DNA of 12,582 nt from Methanosarcinaceae archaeon (GTDB taxonomy: Archaea > Halobacteriota > Methanosarcinia > Methanosarcinales > Methanosarcinaceae). Shown here piece after piece: positions 1 through 9,925 of the stretch. Location: contig JAUVET010000013.1 in the NCBI GenBank assembly GCA_030594665.1, positions 1 to 12,582 of the forward strand. The letters run 5' to 3'. The position numbers and the translations under genes are program-made. A model generated the notes under the pieces. The model saw nothing but the letters and a program-made list of their open reading frames with translations. It had not been told where the DNA came from and made no database searches. Each line of letters opens with the position of its first letter. Position 1 is the first letter of the stretch.

Positions 1-603
1 TGTCAGGAAGATATTGGCGAAAGTGGCTACCAGATCCCATTCAATGTGGAGAATATCGAGTTCCTTGAACATGATGCAAAGTTCATTATTGCGATCGAGA
101 CCGGTGGTATGTATGCCCGTTTGATCGAGAACGGGTTTGACGAAAAATACAATGCCATCCTTGTTCACCTCAAAGGTCAGCCCGCACGCTCTACCAGACG
201 CATGATAAAGCGTATGAACGAGGAACTTGGCATACCAGTCACGGTGTTCACTGATGGTGACCCATGGTCGTACCGTATCTTTGCATCGGTTGCATACGGT
301 GCGATCAAGAGTGCACACCTATCGGAATACATGGCAACCCCGGGCGCACAGTTTATTGGTGTACAGCCATCTGATATTGTTGAGTATGAACTTTCAACCG
401 ACAAGTTGACTGACAAGGATGTAGCAGCTCTACGAAGTGAACTTTCAGACCCAAGGTTTGAGTCTGACTACTGGAAAGAGCAGATAAAGCTCCAGCTTGA
501 CATTAAGAAAAAGGCAGAACAACAAGCTTTCGCAGGAAAAGGACTGGATTTTGTGACTGACAAATACCTGCCTGAAAGGTTGACTGATATGGGAATTATT
601 TGA
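1..603 (+). CDS. top6A: DNA topoisomerase VI subunit A, C-terminal part (5' end outside window)
   Basis: This is the nuclease/TOPRIM half of topoisomerase VI, the type IIB enzyme that relaxes and decatenates DNA using ATP together with Top6B. The frame is open from base 1, so the start and the winged-helix domain with the catalytic tyrosine lie upstream; the family is about 365 residues and 200 are present here. Visible TOPRIM features are the glutamate motif [10 protein letters not shown] (E33 of the fragment) and the acidic pair FTDGDPWSY (D85, D87), followed by the conserved stretch with [18 protein letters not shown]. The protein ends with LTDMGII and a TGA at 601-603. The 3' end overlaps by 8 bases the convergent gene at 596-820. 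Identity is clear from the motifs; the closeness of gyrB/gyrA fits a topoisomerase cluster that I recall from Methanosarcina, which was not checked. Confidence 0.96.
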   Translation, partial: CQEDIGESGYQIPFNVENIEFLEHDAKFIIAIETGGMYARLIENGFDEKYNAILVHLKGQPARSTRRMIKRMNEELGIPVTVFTDGDPWSYRIFASVAYGAIKSAHLSEYMATPGAQFIGVQPSDIVEYELSTDKLTDKDVAALRSELSDPRFESDYWKEQIKLQLDIKKKAEQQAFAGKGLDFVTDKYLPERLTDMGII

Positions 604-820
604 GATTTTTCTCCATCTCTAACCTTATTATCTTTGTCAAAATAAATGCAACAGCCGATACTGACACTGCCATCAGGATGACCATGAACAGGTCGCCCTG
701 ATCGGCAAACATCAAAAGTCCTTTGAAAAGCAGGGCTGTGATTATGATCCCTACGACAAGAATGATTGCTGCAGGGATTTTGTAGAGTTTTTCGATCGGA
801 TTTTTTGATGTGTCATTCAT
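596..820 (-). CDS. Small two-helix membrane protein, unknown function
   Basis: I do not recognise the family. With the ATG at 820 it encodes 74 residues: a short polar N-terminus ([14 protein letters not shown]), a first hydrophobic helix at about 15-39 ([18 protein letters not shown] and on), a short DQGD turn, a second helix at about 44-66, and a basic tail ending LEMEKNLK. A longer reading from 871 exists, but the 17 extra residues are polar and the TATA-like box at 846-854 would lie inside it, about 30 bases upstream of the 820 ATG. That spacing fits a leaderless transcript and explains the lack of a Shine-Dalgarno sequence, so I prefer 820. The gene runs convergently into top6A and its stop lies inside the top6A 3' end. 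The membrane topology call is firm; whether the gene is expressed is inference. Confidence 0.62.
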   Translation of the reverse strand: MNDTSKNPIEKLYKIPAAIILVVGIIITALLFKGLLMFADQGDLFMVILMAVSVSAVAFILTKIIRLEMEKNLK

Positions 821-845
821 AGTTGGAAAATAGCAATGATTTGTG

Positions 846-854
846 TTATATTTT
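846..854 (-). promoter_or_regulatory. TATA box for the small membrane protein
   Basis: Read on the minus strand this is AAAATATAA, centred about 30 bases before the ATG at 820. Archaeal TATA boxes sit about 26 bases before the transcription start, which would place the start within a few bases of the ATG. This predicts a leaderless or nearly leaderless mRNA. Confidence 0.45.
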
Positions 855-924
855 GCCCATGAAACAAGCATAATTCATAATTGAATAAACATAATCAAGA
901 TAAACAAATCTTTTAATAGCAAAG

Positions 925-955
925 AATCAATCATGTACTTAAATTACAATTGATT
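925..955. repeat. Inverted repeat upstream of the ATPase promoter
   Basis: AATCAAT at 925-931 is repeated in inverse orientation as ATTGATT at 949-955, 17 bases apart, ending a few bases before the TATA box at 959. The position would suit a regulator site, but the arms are only 7 bases and the DNA is AT-rich, so chance is possible. Confidence 0.25.
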
Positions 956-958
956 GTA

Positions 959-969
959 TTTATATAAAT
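959..969 (+). promoter_or_regulatory. TATA box of the ATPase/TOPRIM cassette
   Basis: TTTATATAAAT is a strong archaeal TATA match. Transcription would start near 990, leaving a leader of about 30 bases that contains AGGTG at 1003-1007, a match to the archaeal anti-Shine-Dalgarno, 11 bases before the ATG at 1019. The cassette therefore seems to have its own promoter, independent of top6A. Confidence 0.6.
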
Positions 970-1018
970 TTTTATAGAACATGTCATTATAATTCTATAT
1001 GTAGGTGTAGGGAATTCC

Positions 1019-2245
1019 ATGAACATCATTAAAGACGTCAAAATTACAGACTATAAAGGAATTGAAGAAATTGATTTCCCATGTGAATCAATAAATATAA
1101 TTGTAGGTCCGAATAACACCGGTAAATCTTCAATTTTAGAGTCAATTTGGATGGCAGTTTCTTCTTTGAATAATTTTGAAGACGTTCTTGAAACGACATT
1201 AGCTGATGTCATCGACGAAAGTCACATTAAACATTTAATACATAAGTTTAAGCGCAAATCAAGTATTGAATTGGGGTTATACGAAAAGAATCGAATAGCA
1301 TTGGATTTACTTTATTCTGATAAAAAATATCCGCCGGAAATGAAAGAGTTGTTTTTAGATTTCATTATTTCAATTGGCCATTCAGATTCTCCACTAATTG
1401 ACTATAGATTTGGTCAAACTACAATAAATGAAGAATATCGATTAATGGCTGAATTGCGGAGAGCAGGAAAGTTATACGAAAATGATGAATCAAAAGAAAA
1501 TATAAATGAGATGATAGAAAGAACATTAAATAAAATTGATAATGAGATTGAAAAAGTTAGGGATGAATTAATCCAATCTGAAAAAGTGTTCTTAACATCA
1601 AAAGTAAACAATAAATTAGTTGCCATACATACAATAATGAATGCATATCAGGGTGAAATTCCGATTCAAAATGACGAAAACCTTCCAATTTATGCAATTC
1701 CATTGATCTTTAGTTCTCCTAGAATTGATGAGGATTTGCCGGAACTTTATTCAAAGTTGATTAACACGAAGAAACTGGCAGGGGTATTGGAAACATTAAA
1801 ACAAAGAATTCCATATTTTGAAGATATCAGGGAATCAGATGTTGGTTTACAGATATTACTTGAAAATATAGATGAACCATTACCGATATCTTTCATGGGA
1901 GATGGATTCAAGGCACTCTTAAAATTATCATTTATGGCACCTTTAATTGAAGACGGAATTGTCCTGTTTGAAGAACCTGAAGTTTCAATGCACCCCGGTT
2001 ATTTGGATATTTTGGCCAAAGAGATTATCTCATGTTCTAAAAAATCGCAATTTTTTATATCTACTCACAGTTTAGAATTGGTAGAATATTTACTGGAAAA
2101 AGCTGAGAAAGCAAATGTAATAGACTCTATAAATATCATTAGATTACGCAGGTTGGAGGATAATTATATCGATAGGGAAATATGTTCGGGGAGGGATGCC
2201 AAGGAAGAGATGGAATTAATTAAAAGTGACCTGCGGGGGTATTGA
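1019..2245 (+). CDS. OLD/ABC-type AAA ATPase (AAA_15/AAA_21-like), partner of a TOPRIM protein
   Basis: 408 residues. The N-terminus has the OLD/RecF/SMC-like opening (IKDVKITDYKGIEEIDF), then a Walker A motif GPNNTGKSS at 30-38. A helical, probably coiled-coil middle lies around 155-200. The C-terminal lobe carries a signature-like SFMGDGFKAL (291-300), a Walker B IVLFEEPE with catalytic E319 next to E318 (314-321), and an H-loop STHS (348-351). Such ATPases are DNA- or repair-linked and, in OLD, Gabija and PARIS systems, control a TOPRIM nuclease. OLD proteins carry TOPRIM on the same chain; this one ends at 408 without it and the next gene supplies a TOPRIM-like protein, with a 20-base overlap suggesting translational coupling. 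Base composition is far more AT-rich than the flanking genes (12 of 60 G+C in 1501-1560), a sign of transfer. ATPase class is firm; a defence role is inference. Confidence 0.85.
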   Translation: MNIIKDVKITDYKGIEEIDFPCESINIIVGPNNTGKSSILESIWMAVSSLNNFEDVLETTLADVIDESHIKHLIHKFKRKSSIELGLYEKNRIALDLLYSDKKYPPEMKELFLDFIISIGHSDSPLIDYRFGQTTINEEYRLMAELRRAGKLYENDESKENINEMIERTLNKIDNEIEKVRDELIQSEKVFLTSKVNNKLVAIHTIMNAYQGEIPIQNDENLPIYAIPLIFSSPRIDEDLPELYSKLINTKKLAGVLETLKQRIPYFEDIRESDVGLQILLENIDEPLPISFMGDGFKALLKLSFMAPLIEDGIVLFEEPEVSMHPGYLDILAKEIISCSKKSQFFISTHSLELVEYLLEKAEKANVIDSINIIRLRRLEDNYIDREICSGRDAKEEMELIKSDLRGY

Positions 2246-2912
2246 TCTGAATATCATACTTTGTGAAGGTAAAACAGATACTTGGTTCTTTGATGAGATA
2301 TTCAAAAACCATACTGATGAGCAAATCTACGCTATTCCTGACAAAGGAATGGCACAACTTCAAAAACTGTATGATGGAAATTGTTTTGAGTACATAAAAT
2401 CCCAATTCGCATTAATCATATTTGGAGACAGTGGAAGACCTACTATATACGACAAAGTTTTACCAAGAGTTGCAGTTGATATGCTGGGAAGATTTAGTGA
2501 TGATATTTATATTAGCATAATTCTTGATGATGATGGTACTGAGTATGAAAATCTGGAGAAGAAAGTTTTAGACAGTGTCAAACTTGTGTCAAAAAACCGT
2601 CTGAAATTCACCCACAGTCCAATTTTTGAAGAGAATGATGGACTATTTATTCTGAAATCGTCAAAAAGCAAAGGAACCCTTAATGTAAATCTACTGACAG
2701 TTCCAATCAGTTTAGAAGGACAGATTGCAAATAAATTCATTGGAATTAAGTATCGTCATGACCATAAGATATTAGAGAATGGCCCGCACTACGCCATTGA
2801 TTTTATAGCAAACAAATATTACAGTGGTGACAAGGAAAAACTGGTTCGGAATGCATCTGCATTTCTTAAAAATGAAATATGGGTGAAAGAGATTGTAAAT
2901 TACATCTGTTAA
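2226..2912 (+). CDS. TOPRIM-like protein paired with the upstream ATPase
   Basis: 228 residues with GTG start at 2226, inside the end of the ATPase gene. Residues 9-17 read NIILCEGKT followed by D18: a hydrophobic strand ending in Glu14-Gly, the TOPRIM glutamate motif. A second acidic site lies at 97-104 (SIILDDDG), a hydrophobic strand followed by D101-D103 as in the TOPRIM DxD. A segment RHDHKILENGPHYAIDFIAN (177-196) may add basic and acidic residues. TOPRIM folds of this kind (DUF3226, DUF4276 and DUF4435/AriB are the nearest types I can name) often pair with ABC-like ATPases. It is smaller than OLD or GajA because it has no ATPase of its own. No RBS better than the coupled start is obvious. 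AT-rich like its partner; a T-tract at 2955-2961 probably ends the unit. TOPRIM fold is likely, exact family uncertain, nuclease activity inferred. Confidence 0.72.
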   Translation: MTCGGIDLNIILCEGKTDTWFFDEIFKNHTDEQIYAIPDKGMAQLQKLYDGNCFEYIKSQFALIIFGDSGRPTIYDKVLPRVAVDMLGRFSDDIYISIILDDDGTEYENLEKKVLDSVKLVSKNRLKFTHSPIFEENDGLFILKSSKSKGTLNVNLLTVPISLEGQIANKFIGIKYRHDHKILENGPHYAIDFIANKYYSGDKEKLVRNASAFLKNEIWVKEIVNYIC

Positions 2913-5125
<2,213 letters not shown>

Positions 5126-5136
5126 GGTGAGAAACG

Positions 5137-7671
5137 ATGGCAGACGATAACGATAATGATGCTACTACTAATGCTGAAACATTGGAAACATCAGGCACAC
5201 AACCGGATAAAGAACAACAAACATTCGATGTCCAAACAACAGATACAGGAGAAAAGATCGTACCTGTGTTGATCGAAGATGAGATGAAGAACTCATACAT
5301 CGATTACGCAATGAGTGTGATAATCGGGCGTGCGCTTCCCGATGCGCGTGACGGTTTGAAACCCGTCCACCGCAGAGTCCTTTATTCAATGAAAGAATCG
5401 GGCATCACATTTGAGAAGGCTTACAAAAAATCCGCACGTGTAGTGGGAGATGTAATGGGTAAATACCACCCACACGGCGATGCGGCTGTTTATGATACGA
5501 TCGTGCGGATGGTGCAGGATTTCTCATTGAGGCATCCACTCATTGACGGACAGGGTAACTTTGGTTCTATTGATGGTGATTCCGCAGCAGCAATGCGATA
5601 TACTGAAGTCCGTATGGACAGGATATCGAACGAAATGCTTGCGGATCTTGACAAGAATACCGTGGCATTCCAGCCAAACTATGACGGATCACTTAAGGAA
5701 CCAAAAGTGCTTCCTGCAAAACTTCCAAACCTTTTGATCAACGGTTCAACAGGTATTGCGGTCGGAATGGCTACCAACATGGCGCCGCACAATTTAGGCG
5801 AAGTTGTTGACGGTACCCTTATGTTGATCGATGATCCGGACGTAACGATCCCTGAACTTATGAGTGTTATCAAGGGGCCTGATTTCCCGACCGCTGCGAC
5901 AATACTTGGCACACAGGGTATCAAAAATGCGTATGAGACCGGTCGTGGAAAGATACGATTGCGGGCAGTTTCCACGATCGAGGAAATGAAGAATGATAAA
6001 CACAGGATAATTGTTACGGAACTGCCATATCAGGTTAACAAGGCAAGACTTATCGAGAGCATTGCGGCACTGGTTCGCGAAAAGAAGATCATCGGAGTTT
6101 CAGATATCCGTGATGAGTCTGACCGTGATGGGATCCGTGTTGTGATCGAACTTACACGTACTACAAATCCAAATGTCGTGTTGAACCAGTTGCACAAGCA
6201 TACCTCAATGGAAACTACATTCGGGATCATCAATCTTGCACTGGTCGATAATGTACCAAGGGTGTTGAACCTTCGCGAGATATTGCAGATATACCTGAAG
6301 CACAGGATAGAGATCATACAGAAGCGCAGCCAGTTCGATCTGAACAAGGCAGAGGAAAGGGCACATATTCTCAATGGATTGAAGATCGCACTTGATCATA
6401 TCGATGAGGTCATTGCACTCATCCGTGCTTCAAAGACTGCTGATGAGGCAAAGGCGGGTCTTATCGAAAGGTTCGAGCTGGATGAGGTGCAGGCAAAAGC
6501 GATCCTTGACATGCGCCTGCAGCGTCTGACCGGACTTGAGCGCCAGAAGATCGATGACGAGTATGATGAACTTATCAAGGTTATCGCAGGGCTAAAAGCG
6601 ATCATTGAAAGTGAATCCCGCAAATATGAGATCATCAGGGAAGAACTTACTGGATTGCGTGACAAGTTTGCAGATGCCAGAAGGACAACGATCATGATAT
6701 CCCACGATGATGTTACCGATGAAGACCTTATTCCTGTAGAAGAGGTTGCTGTCACTGTGACAAACAGCGGTTACATCAAACGGTTGCCTGTTGATACTTA
6801 TAAACAACAACACCGTGGCGGCAAGGGTGTTATCGGGATGGACACAAAAGAGGAAGACTTTGTCGAAGACATCTTTGTTGCATCCACTCACGATTATTTA
6901 CTATGTTTCACGAACAAGGGCAGGATACACTGGCGAAAGGTGTATGCTATTCCGGCTGCGAGCAGACAATCACGCGGAAAGGCGATCGTGAACTTCCTTG
7001 AACTTGGTGAGGATGAATCGGTTACTGCGATGATCCCTGTGAGTAAGTTTGAGGATGACAAGTATCTTTTGATGGGTACAAAATCAGGTACTGTGAAAAA
7101 GAGTGCACTCTCTGATTTCAGTAATCCGAGAAAAGGCGGTATTATTGCAATTACACTGCTTGATGATGACGAACTTGTTAATGTTATCATGACAGACGGC
7201 TCAAGAGATGTTGTTATGGTATCCAGACACGGTAAAGCAATCCGGTTCGCTGAATCCGATGTGCGTCCGATGGGCAGAAGTGCCCGCGGTGTTCGCGGTA
7301 TGAGGCTTGAAGAGGGTGATGCTGTTGTCAGTATGGATATCGTTGATGAGAATGCTACTCTTTTGACAATTACCGAGAACGGGTTCGGAAAGCGCACCGA
7401 GTTTGGGGAATACCGTACAATGCACAGGGGCGGACGTGGTGTTATTACAATTGTCACCAGCCTTCGTAACGGTCCTGTGGTGAATGTCAGGGCTGTTGTG
7501 AGTGATGATGAGGTTATGCTCACCAGTTCCGACGGCATAATCATACGAATACCTGTAAAGGATATTCGCGTGCAGGGCAGGAACACACAGGGTGTTAAGA
7601 TCATGAACATAAAATCCGGTGATGCGGTCGTTGGGGTCGCGAGGATCAAGCCGGAGAACGATGAAGAATAA
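5137..7671 (+). CDS. gyrA: DNA gyrase subunit A
   Basis: Breakage-reunion subunit of gyrase, 844 residues, starting 11 bases after gyrB with GAGGTGAG as ribosome site. Residues 1-40 form a polar, Asp/Glu/Thr-rich tail not usual in the family; the conserved part begins at EDEMKNSYIDYAMSVI. The winged helix carries HPHGDAAVYD (111-120) and the catalytic pair R154-Y155 in AAMRYTEVRM. Position 116, equal to E. coli Ser83, is Ala, while the Asp87 equivalent is kept as D120. The coiled-coil/tower and C-gate follow, with IDDEYDELIK near its end. The C-terminal beta-pinwheel has the GyrA box QHRGGKG at 558-564, the element that lets gyrase wrap DNA and supercoil rather than only decatenate, so this is GyrA and not ParC. 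It ends KPENDEE. A T-run at 7703-7707 may end the operon. Confidence 0.98.
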   Translation: MADDNDNDATTNAETLETSGTQPDKEQQTFDVQTTDTGEKIVPVLIEDEMKNSYIDYAMSVIIGRALPDARDGLKPVHRRVLYSMKESGITFEKAYKKSARVVGDVMGKYHPHGDAAVYDTIVRMVQDFSLRHPLIDGQGNFGSIDGDSAAAMRYTEVRMDRISNEMLADLDKNTVAFQPNYDGSLKEPKVLPAKLPNLLINGSTGIAVGMATNMAPHNLGEVVDGTLMLIDDPDVTIPELMSVIKGPDFPTAATILGTQGIKNAYETGRGKIRLRAVSTIEEMKNDKHRIIVTELPYQVNKARLIESIAALVREKKIIGVSDIRDESDRDGIRVVIELTRTTNPNVVLNQLHKHTSMETTFGIINLALVDNVPRVLNLREILQIYLKHRIEIIQKRSQFDLNKAEERAHILNGLKIALDHIDEVIALIRASKTADEAKAGLIERFELDEVQAKAILDMRLQRLTGLERQKIDDEYDELIKVIAGLKAIIESESRKYEIIREELTGLRDKFADARRTTIMISHDDVTDEDLIPVEEVAVTVTNSGYIKRLPVDTYKQQHRGGKGVIGMDTKEEDFVEDIFVASTHDYLLCFTNKGRIHWRKVYAIPAASRQSRGKAIVNFLELGEDESVTAMIPVSKFEDDKYLLMGTKSGTVKKSALSDFSNPRKGGIIAITLLDDDELVNVIMTDGSRDVVMVSRHGKAIRFAESDVRPMGRSARGVRGMRLEEGDAVVSMDIVDENATLLTITENGFGKRTEFGEYRTMHRGGRGVITIVTSLRNGPVVNVRAVVSDDEVMLTSSDGIIIRIPVKDIRVQGRNTQGVKIMNIKSGDAVVGVARIKPENDEE

Positions 7672-7990
7672 GGATGAAGTCGGGATGGTTGAAGTAAGAG
7701 ACTTTTTCTTATCTTCCGGAATGGTTCGGTAAACCACGGAGAACACAGAGGGCCGCAGAGAAAAAACAACGACCCTCTGCGACCTCCGCGCCCTCTGCGG
7801 TGAATATTTTTGCCACGATTCATTTCATCCAAAATAAATCAAAAAGTCTCATATGTTGGAAGTAAACGCTTTTAACTATTGACCTGTATTAAGTAAATTT
7901 AAGATCGGATAGATTTGACTAAGATTTAAGATAAGATTGATTTGATTATTGCTTTATCACATTGATATGATTTAGGATGAGGAGATTATA
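7672..7990. other. Gene-free interval gyrA to pdxS
   Basis: About 319 bases. It holds a T5 run (7703-7707) as possible gyrA terminator, a G+C-rich imperfect palindrome (7734-7802), then an AT-rich stretch (7850-7985) with repeated AAGAT/AGATT words at 7901-7947 that must include the pdxS promoter. No single TATA box stands out; AAATTTAAG near 7896-7904 and TTTATC near 7953 are the candidates. No small gene or RNA was found. Confidence 0.45.
7734..7802. repeat. Imperfect palindromic intergenic repeat
   Basis: The left arm CCACGGAGAACACAGAGG and the right arm CCTCCGCGCCCTCTGCGG face each other around an A-rich centre, and each arm repeats CAGAG/CTCTG words. The block is G+C-rich in an otherwise AT-rich interval and resembles the scattered 'cacggagaacacagag' repeats known from several genomes. 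A transcript could fold into a long interrupted hairpin. Function unknown. Confidence 0.55.
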
Positions 7991-8887
7991 ATGGAACTTG
8001 AGAAATTACGACATGGTACCGAATTGATCAAACGCGGTTTTGCAAAGATGCAAAAAGGCGGCGTTATTATGGATGTCACGAACCCCGAGCAGGCAAAGAT
8101 CGCTGAGGATGCCGGTGCTGTTGCGGTCATGGCACTTCAATCTGTGCCATCTGATATCAGGAAAGAAGGCGGGGTCGCAAGAATGGCTGATCCGTCCATG
8201 GTGGCTGAGATCATTGATACCGTAACAATCCCTGTTATGGCAAAGGCACGTATCGGGCATTTTGTTGAGGCCGAGATTTTGCAGTCCCTTGGTGCTGATA
8301 TGATCGATGAGTCAGAGGTGTTGACACCTGCAGATAATTTTTATCATATTGACAAGACAGAATTCACAATACCATTCGTTTGTGGTGCAAGAAATCTGGG
8401 CGAGGCTCTTCGAAGGATCAATGAAGGTGCTGCCATGATACGCACAAAAGGAGAAGCCGGTACCGGTGATGTTAGTGAGGCAGTGCGCCACATGAAACAG
8501 ATCATGGGTGAGATACGGGAACTCAAAGGCAAAACAAAGGAAGAACTCATTATGGTTGCCCGCGATATTGAAGCGCCTATTGAGCTTGTGCTTGATACTG
8601 CACAGAGGCAGCGCATTCCGGTGGTCAACTTTGCAGCAGGCGGAGTTGCTACACCTGCGGATGCAGCACTTATGATGCGTCTTGGTGCGGATGGTGTTTT
8701 TGTGGGATCCGGTATTTTCAATGCAGAGAAACCTGAGGTTATGGCAAAGGCGATTGTCGAGGCAGTTAACAATTATGATAAGCCTGAAGTGCTTGCTGAT
8801 GTTTCAAAAGGCATCGGATCCGGCATGAAAGGGATAAGTGTCAGTTCAATCCCGGATGACCAGATCCTTCAGACACGCGGCTGGTAA
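7991..8887 (+). CDS. pdxS: Pyridoxal 5'-phosphate synthase lyase subunit PdxS
   Basis: 298-residue synthase core of the DXP-independent vitamin B6 pathway. It joins ribose 5-phosphate, glyceraldehyde 3-phosphate and ammonia (delivered by PdxT) into pyridoxal 5'-phosphate in a cytoplasmic dodecamer. It starts [21 protein letters not shown]28 in VIMDVT, the Schiff-base lysine K85 in [11 protein letters not shown], and the second lysine K153 in RTKGEAGTG are all present, as are the phosphate-binding [15 protein letters not shown] and GSGIF segments. It ends with ILQTRGW. The ATG at 7991 is preceded by GGAG at 7981-7984. Full length, no anomalies. pdxT follows after 78 bases with a T-run between, so the two may be transcribed both together and separately. 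Confidence 0.98.
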   Translation: MELEKLRHGTELIKRGFAKMQKGGVIMDVTNPEQAKIAEDAGAVAVMALQSVPSDIRKEGGVARMADPSMVAEIIDTVTIPVMAKARIGHFVEAEILQSLGADMIDESEVLTPADNFYHIDKTEFTIPFVCGARNLGEALRRINEGAAMIRTKGEAGTGDVSEAVRHMKQIMGEIRELKGKTKEELIMVARDIEAPIELVLDTAQRQRIPVVNFAAGGVATPADAALMMRLGADGVFVGSGIFNAEKPEVMAKAIVEAVNNYDKPEVLADVSKGIGSGMKGISVSSIPDDQILQTRGW

Positions 8888-8900
8888 TCCAACCGCCGTC

Positions 8901-8908
8901 TTTTTTTT
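8901..8908 (+). terminator. T-run after pdxS
   Basis: Eight consecutive T residues starting 14 bases after the pdxS stop, preceded by a short G+C-rich piece (AACCGCCGTC). This could end part of the pdxS transcripts before pdxT. Confidence 0.4.
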
Positions 8909-8915
8909 GTTCTAG

Positions 8916-8930
8916 TATATATTTTTTAAT
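8916..8930 (+). promoter_or_regulatory. Possible pdxT promoter (TATA box)
   Basis: TATATATTTTTTAAT lies about 45 bases before the pdxT ATG. Initiation 26 bases downstream would give a leader of about 20-25 bases with GGTG at 8954-8957. Together with the T-run just before it, this suggests that pdxT has its own promoter. Confidence 0.4.
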
Positions 8931-8965
8931 ATTTACGTTTTTTTGGTTTTGATGGTGTTTAAATT

Positions 8966-9565
8966 ATGCGTATTGGTGTTATTGCGATCCAGGGTGCTGT
9001 TTCCGAACATGTGAATGCACTTGGGCGCGCACTTTCCGAGCGCGGAAAGAGTGCTGAGATCGTTGCCATTAAACATAGCGGCATGGTTCCCACATGCGAT
9101 GCTCTTATCCTGCCTGGCGGGGAGAGTACAACACTTGGCAGCCTGCTGGTTCGCGAGGGTATTGCAGATGAGATCAAGGAGGCGCACGCGCGTGGTATGC
9201 CAATCATGGGAACGTGTGCCGGATTGATACTTCTTGCAAAAGAAGGTGATTCGCAGGTTGAGAAGACGCATCAGGATCTGCTTTCCCTGATGGATGTCAG
9301 GGTTAACAGGAATGCATTCGGACGGCAGCGTGAGTCTTTCGAGGCAAGTCTGGATATTTCGGTTCTGGATTCTCCTTACAATGCGGTGTTTATTCGCGCG
9401 CCTGCGATTGTGGAATTTTGGAATGATGTGAATGTGCTTTCAAAGGTTGATGAGTTTGTGGTGGCAGCCGAGCAGGGCAATGTCCTTGCGCTGGCGTTCC
9501 ATCCGGAACTTACGGATGATCTGAGGTTGCACCGGTATTTTTTAGATCGGGTTTTTGGGCGATGA
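8966..9565 (+). CDS. pdxT: Pyridoxal 5'-phosphate synthase glutaminase subunit PdxT
   Basis: 199-residue class I glutamine amidotransferase that hydrolyses glutamine and channels ammonia to PdxS. It opens MRIGVIAIQGAVSEH as in the family. Catalytic Cys84 sits in the nucleophile elbow MGTCAGLILLA, and His179 and Glu181 in AFHPEL complete the triad; PGGEST (50-55) is the oxyanion-region loop. Length matches typical PdxT (about 190-205). ATG at 8966, with GGTG 9 bases upstream. A T5 run at 9598-9602 is a possible terminator. Complete and unremarkable. Confidence 0.97.
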   Translation: MRIGVIAIQGAVSEHVNALGRALSERGKSAEIVAIKHSGMVPTCDALILPGGESTTLGSLLVREGIADEIKEAHARGMPIMGTCAGLILLAKEGDSQVEKTHQDLLSLMDVRVNRNAFGRQRESFEASLDISVLDSPYNAVFIRAPAIVEFWNDVNVLSKVDEFVVAAEQGNVLALAFHPELTDDLRLHRYFLDRVFGR

Positions 9566-9628
9566 TGCGGAATTATAAATGGCACAATGATATGCTGTTT
9601 TTACTAAATTAAAAAACAATGCAACAAC

Positions 9629-9651
9629 ACGCCGCAGGCGGCACATTCCCA
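9629..9651 (+). repeat. Inverted-repeat arm, left, with GCCGC/GCGGC hairpin
   Basis: ACGCCGCAGGCGGCACATTC is the left arm; its inverse with about five mismatches lies at 10048-10071. The arm itself holds a perfect 5-base stem around AG. Similarity seems to extend outward to a CAATG word on both sides. Possibly the ends of a degraded miniature element. Confidence 0.4.
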
Positions 9652-9753
9652 CAGCACTGACGCGAATCATATGGGCGTTTTCGGGGCAAATCTGATTTGT
9701 GAAAATATGCAGATATAATTAATATGAACATTGCCATAAATTTACATATAGGG

Positions 9754-9772
9754 TATAATTTCTAGAATTATA
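9754..9772. repeat. AT-rich palindrome
   Basis: TATAATT at 9754-9760 and AATTATA at 9766-9772 form perfect 7-base arms around TCTAG. It could be a protein-binding site or a chance palindrome in AT-rich DNA; no gene lies directly downstream. Confidence 0.3.
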
Positions 9773-9899
9773 TCGTTCGAGTGTCGTGCTAACTATCAAG
9801 TGTCGGAGTATGAAGGCATATGGCACAATCCAAAGCCCGGTTATCTCAACAATTATTTTAGACGCAGATTTACGCAGATGCAACCTTAAATCTGCGTGA

Positions 9900-9925
9900 C
9901 CTGCACGCCCTTCGGGCGTAGCAGG
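9900..9925. repeat. Hairpin nested in repeat copy 1
   Basis: CCTGC-ACGCCC, loop TTC, GGGCGT-A-GCAGG: an 11-base-pair stem with one bulged A. It is a strong stem in a moderate-G+C genome and is absent from copy 2. Confidence 0.6.

Noticed and set aside
6894..7832. Long minus-strand open frame (312 codons) antisense to the end of gyrA
   Set aside because: It lies fully against a well-supported gyrA frame, has serine/threonine/proline-rich low-complexity content typical of antisense shadows, and starts in the palindromic intergenic repeat.
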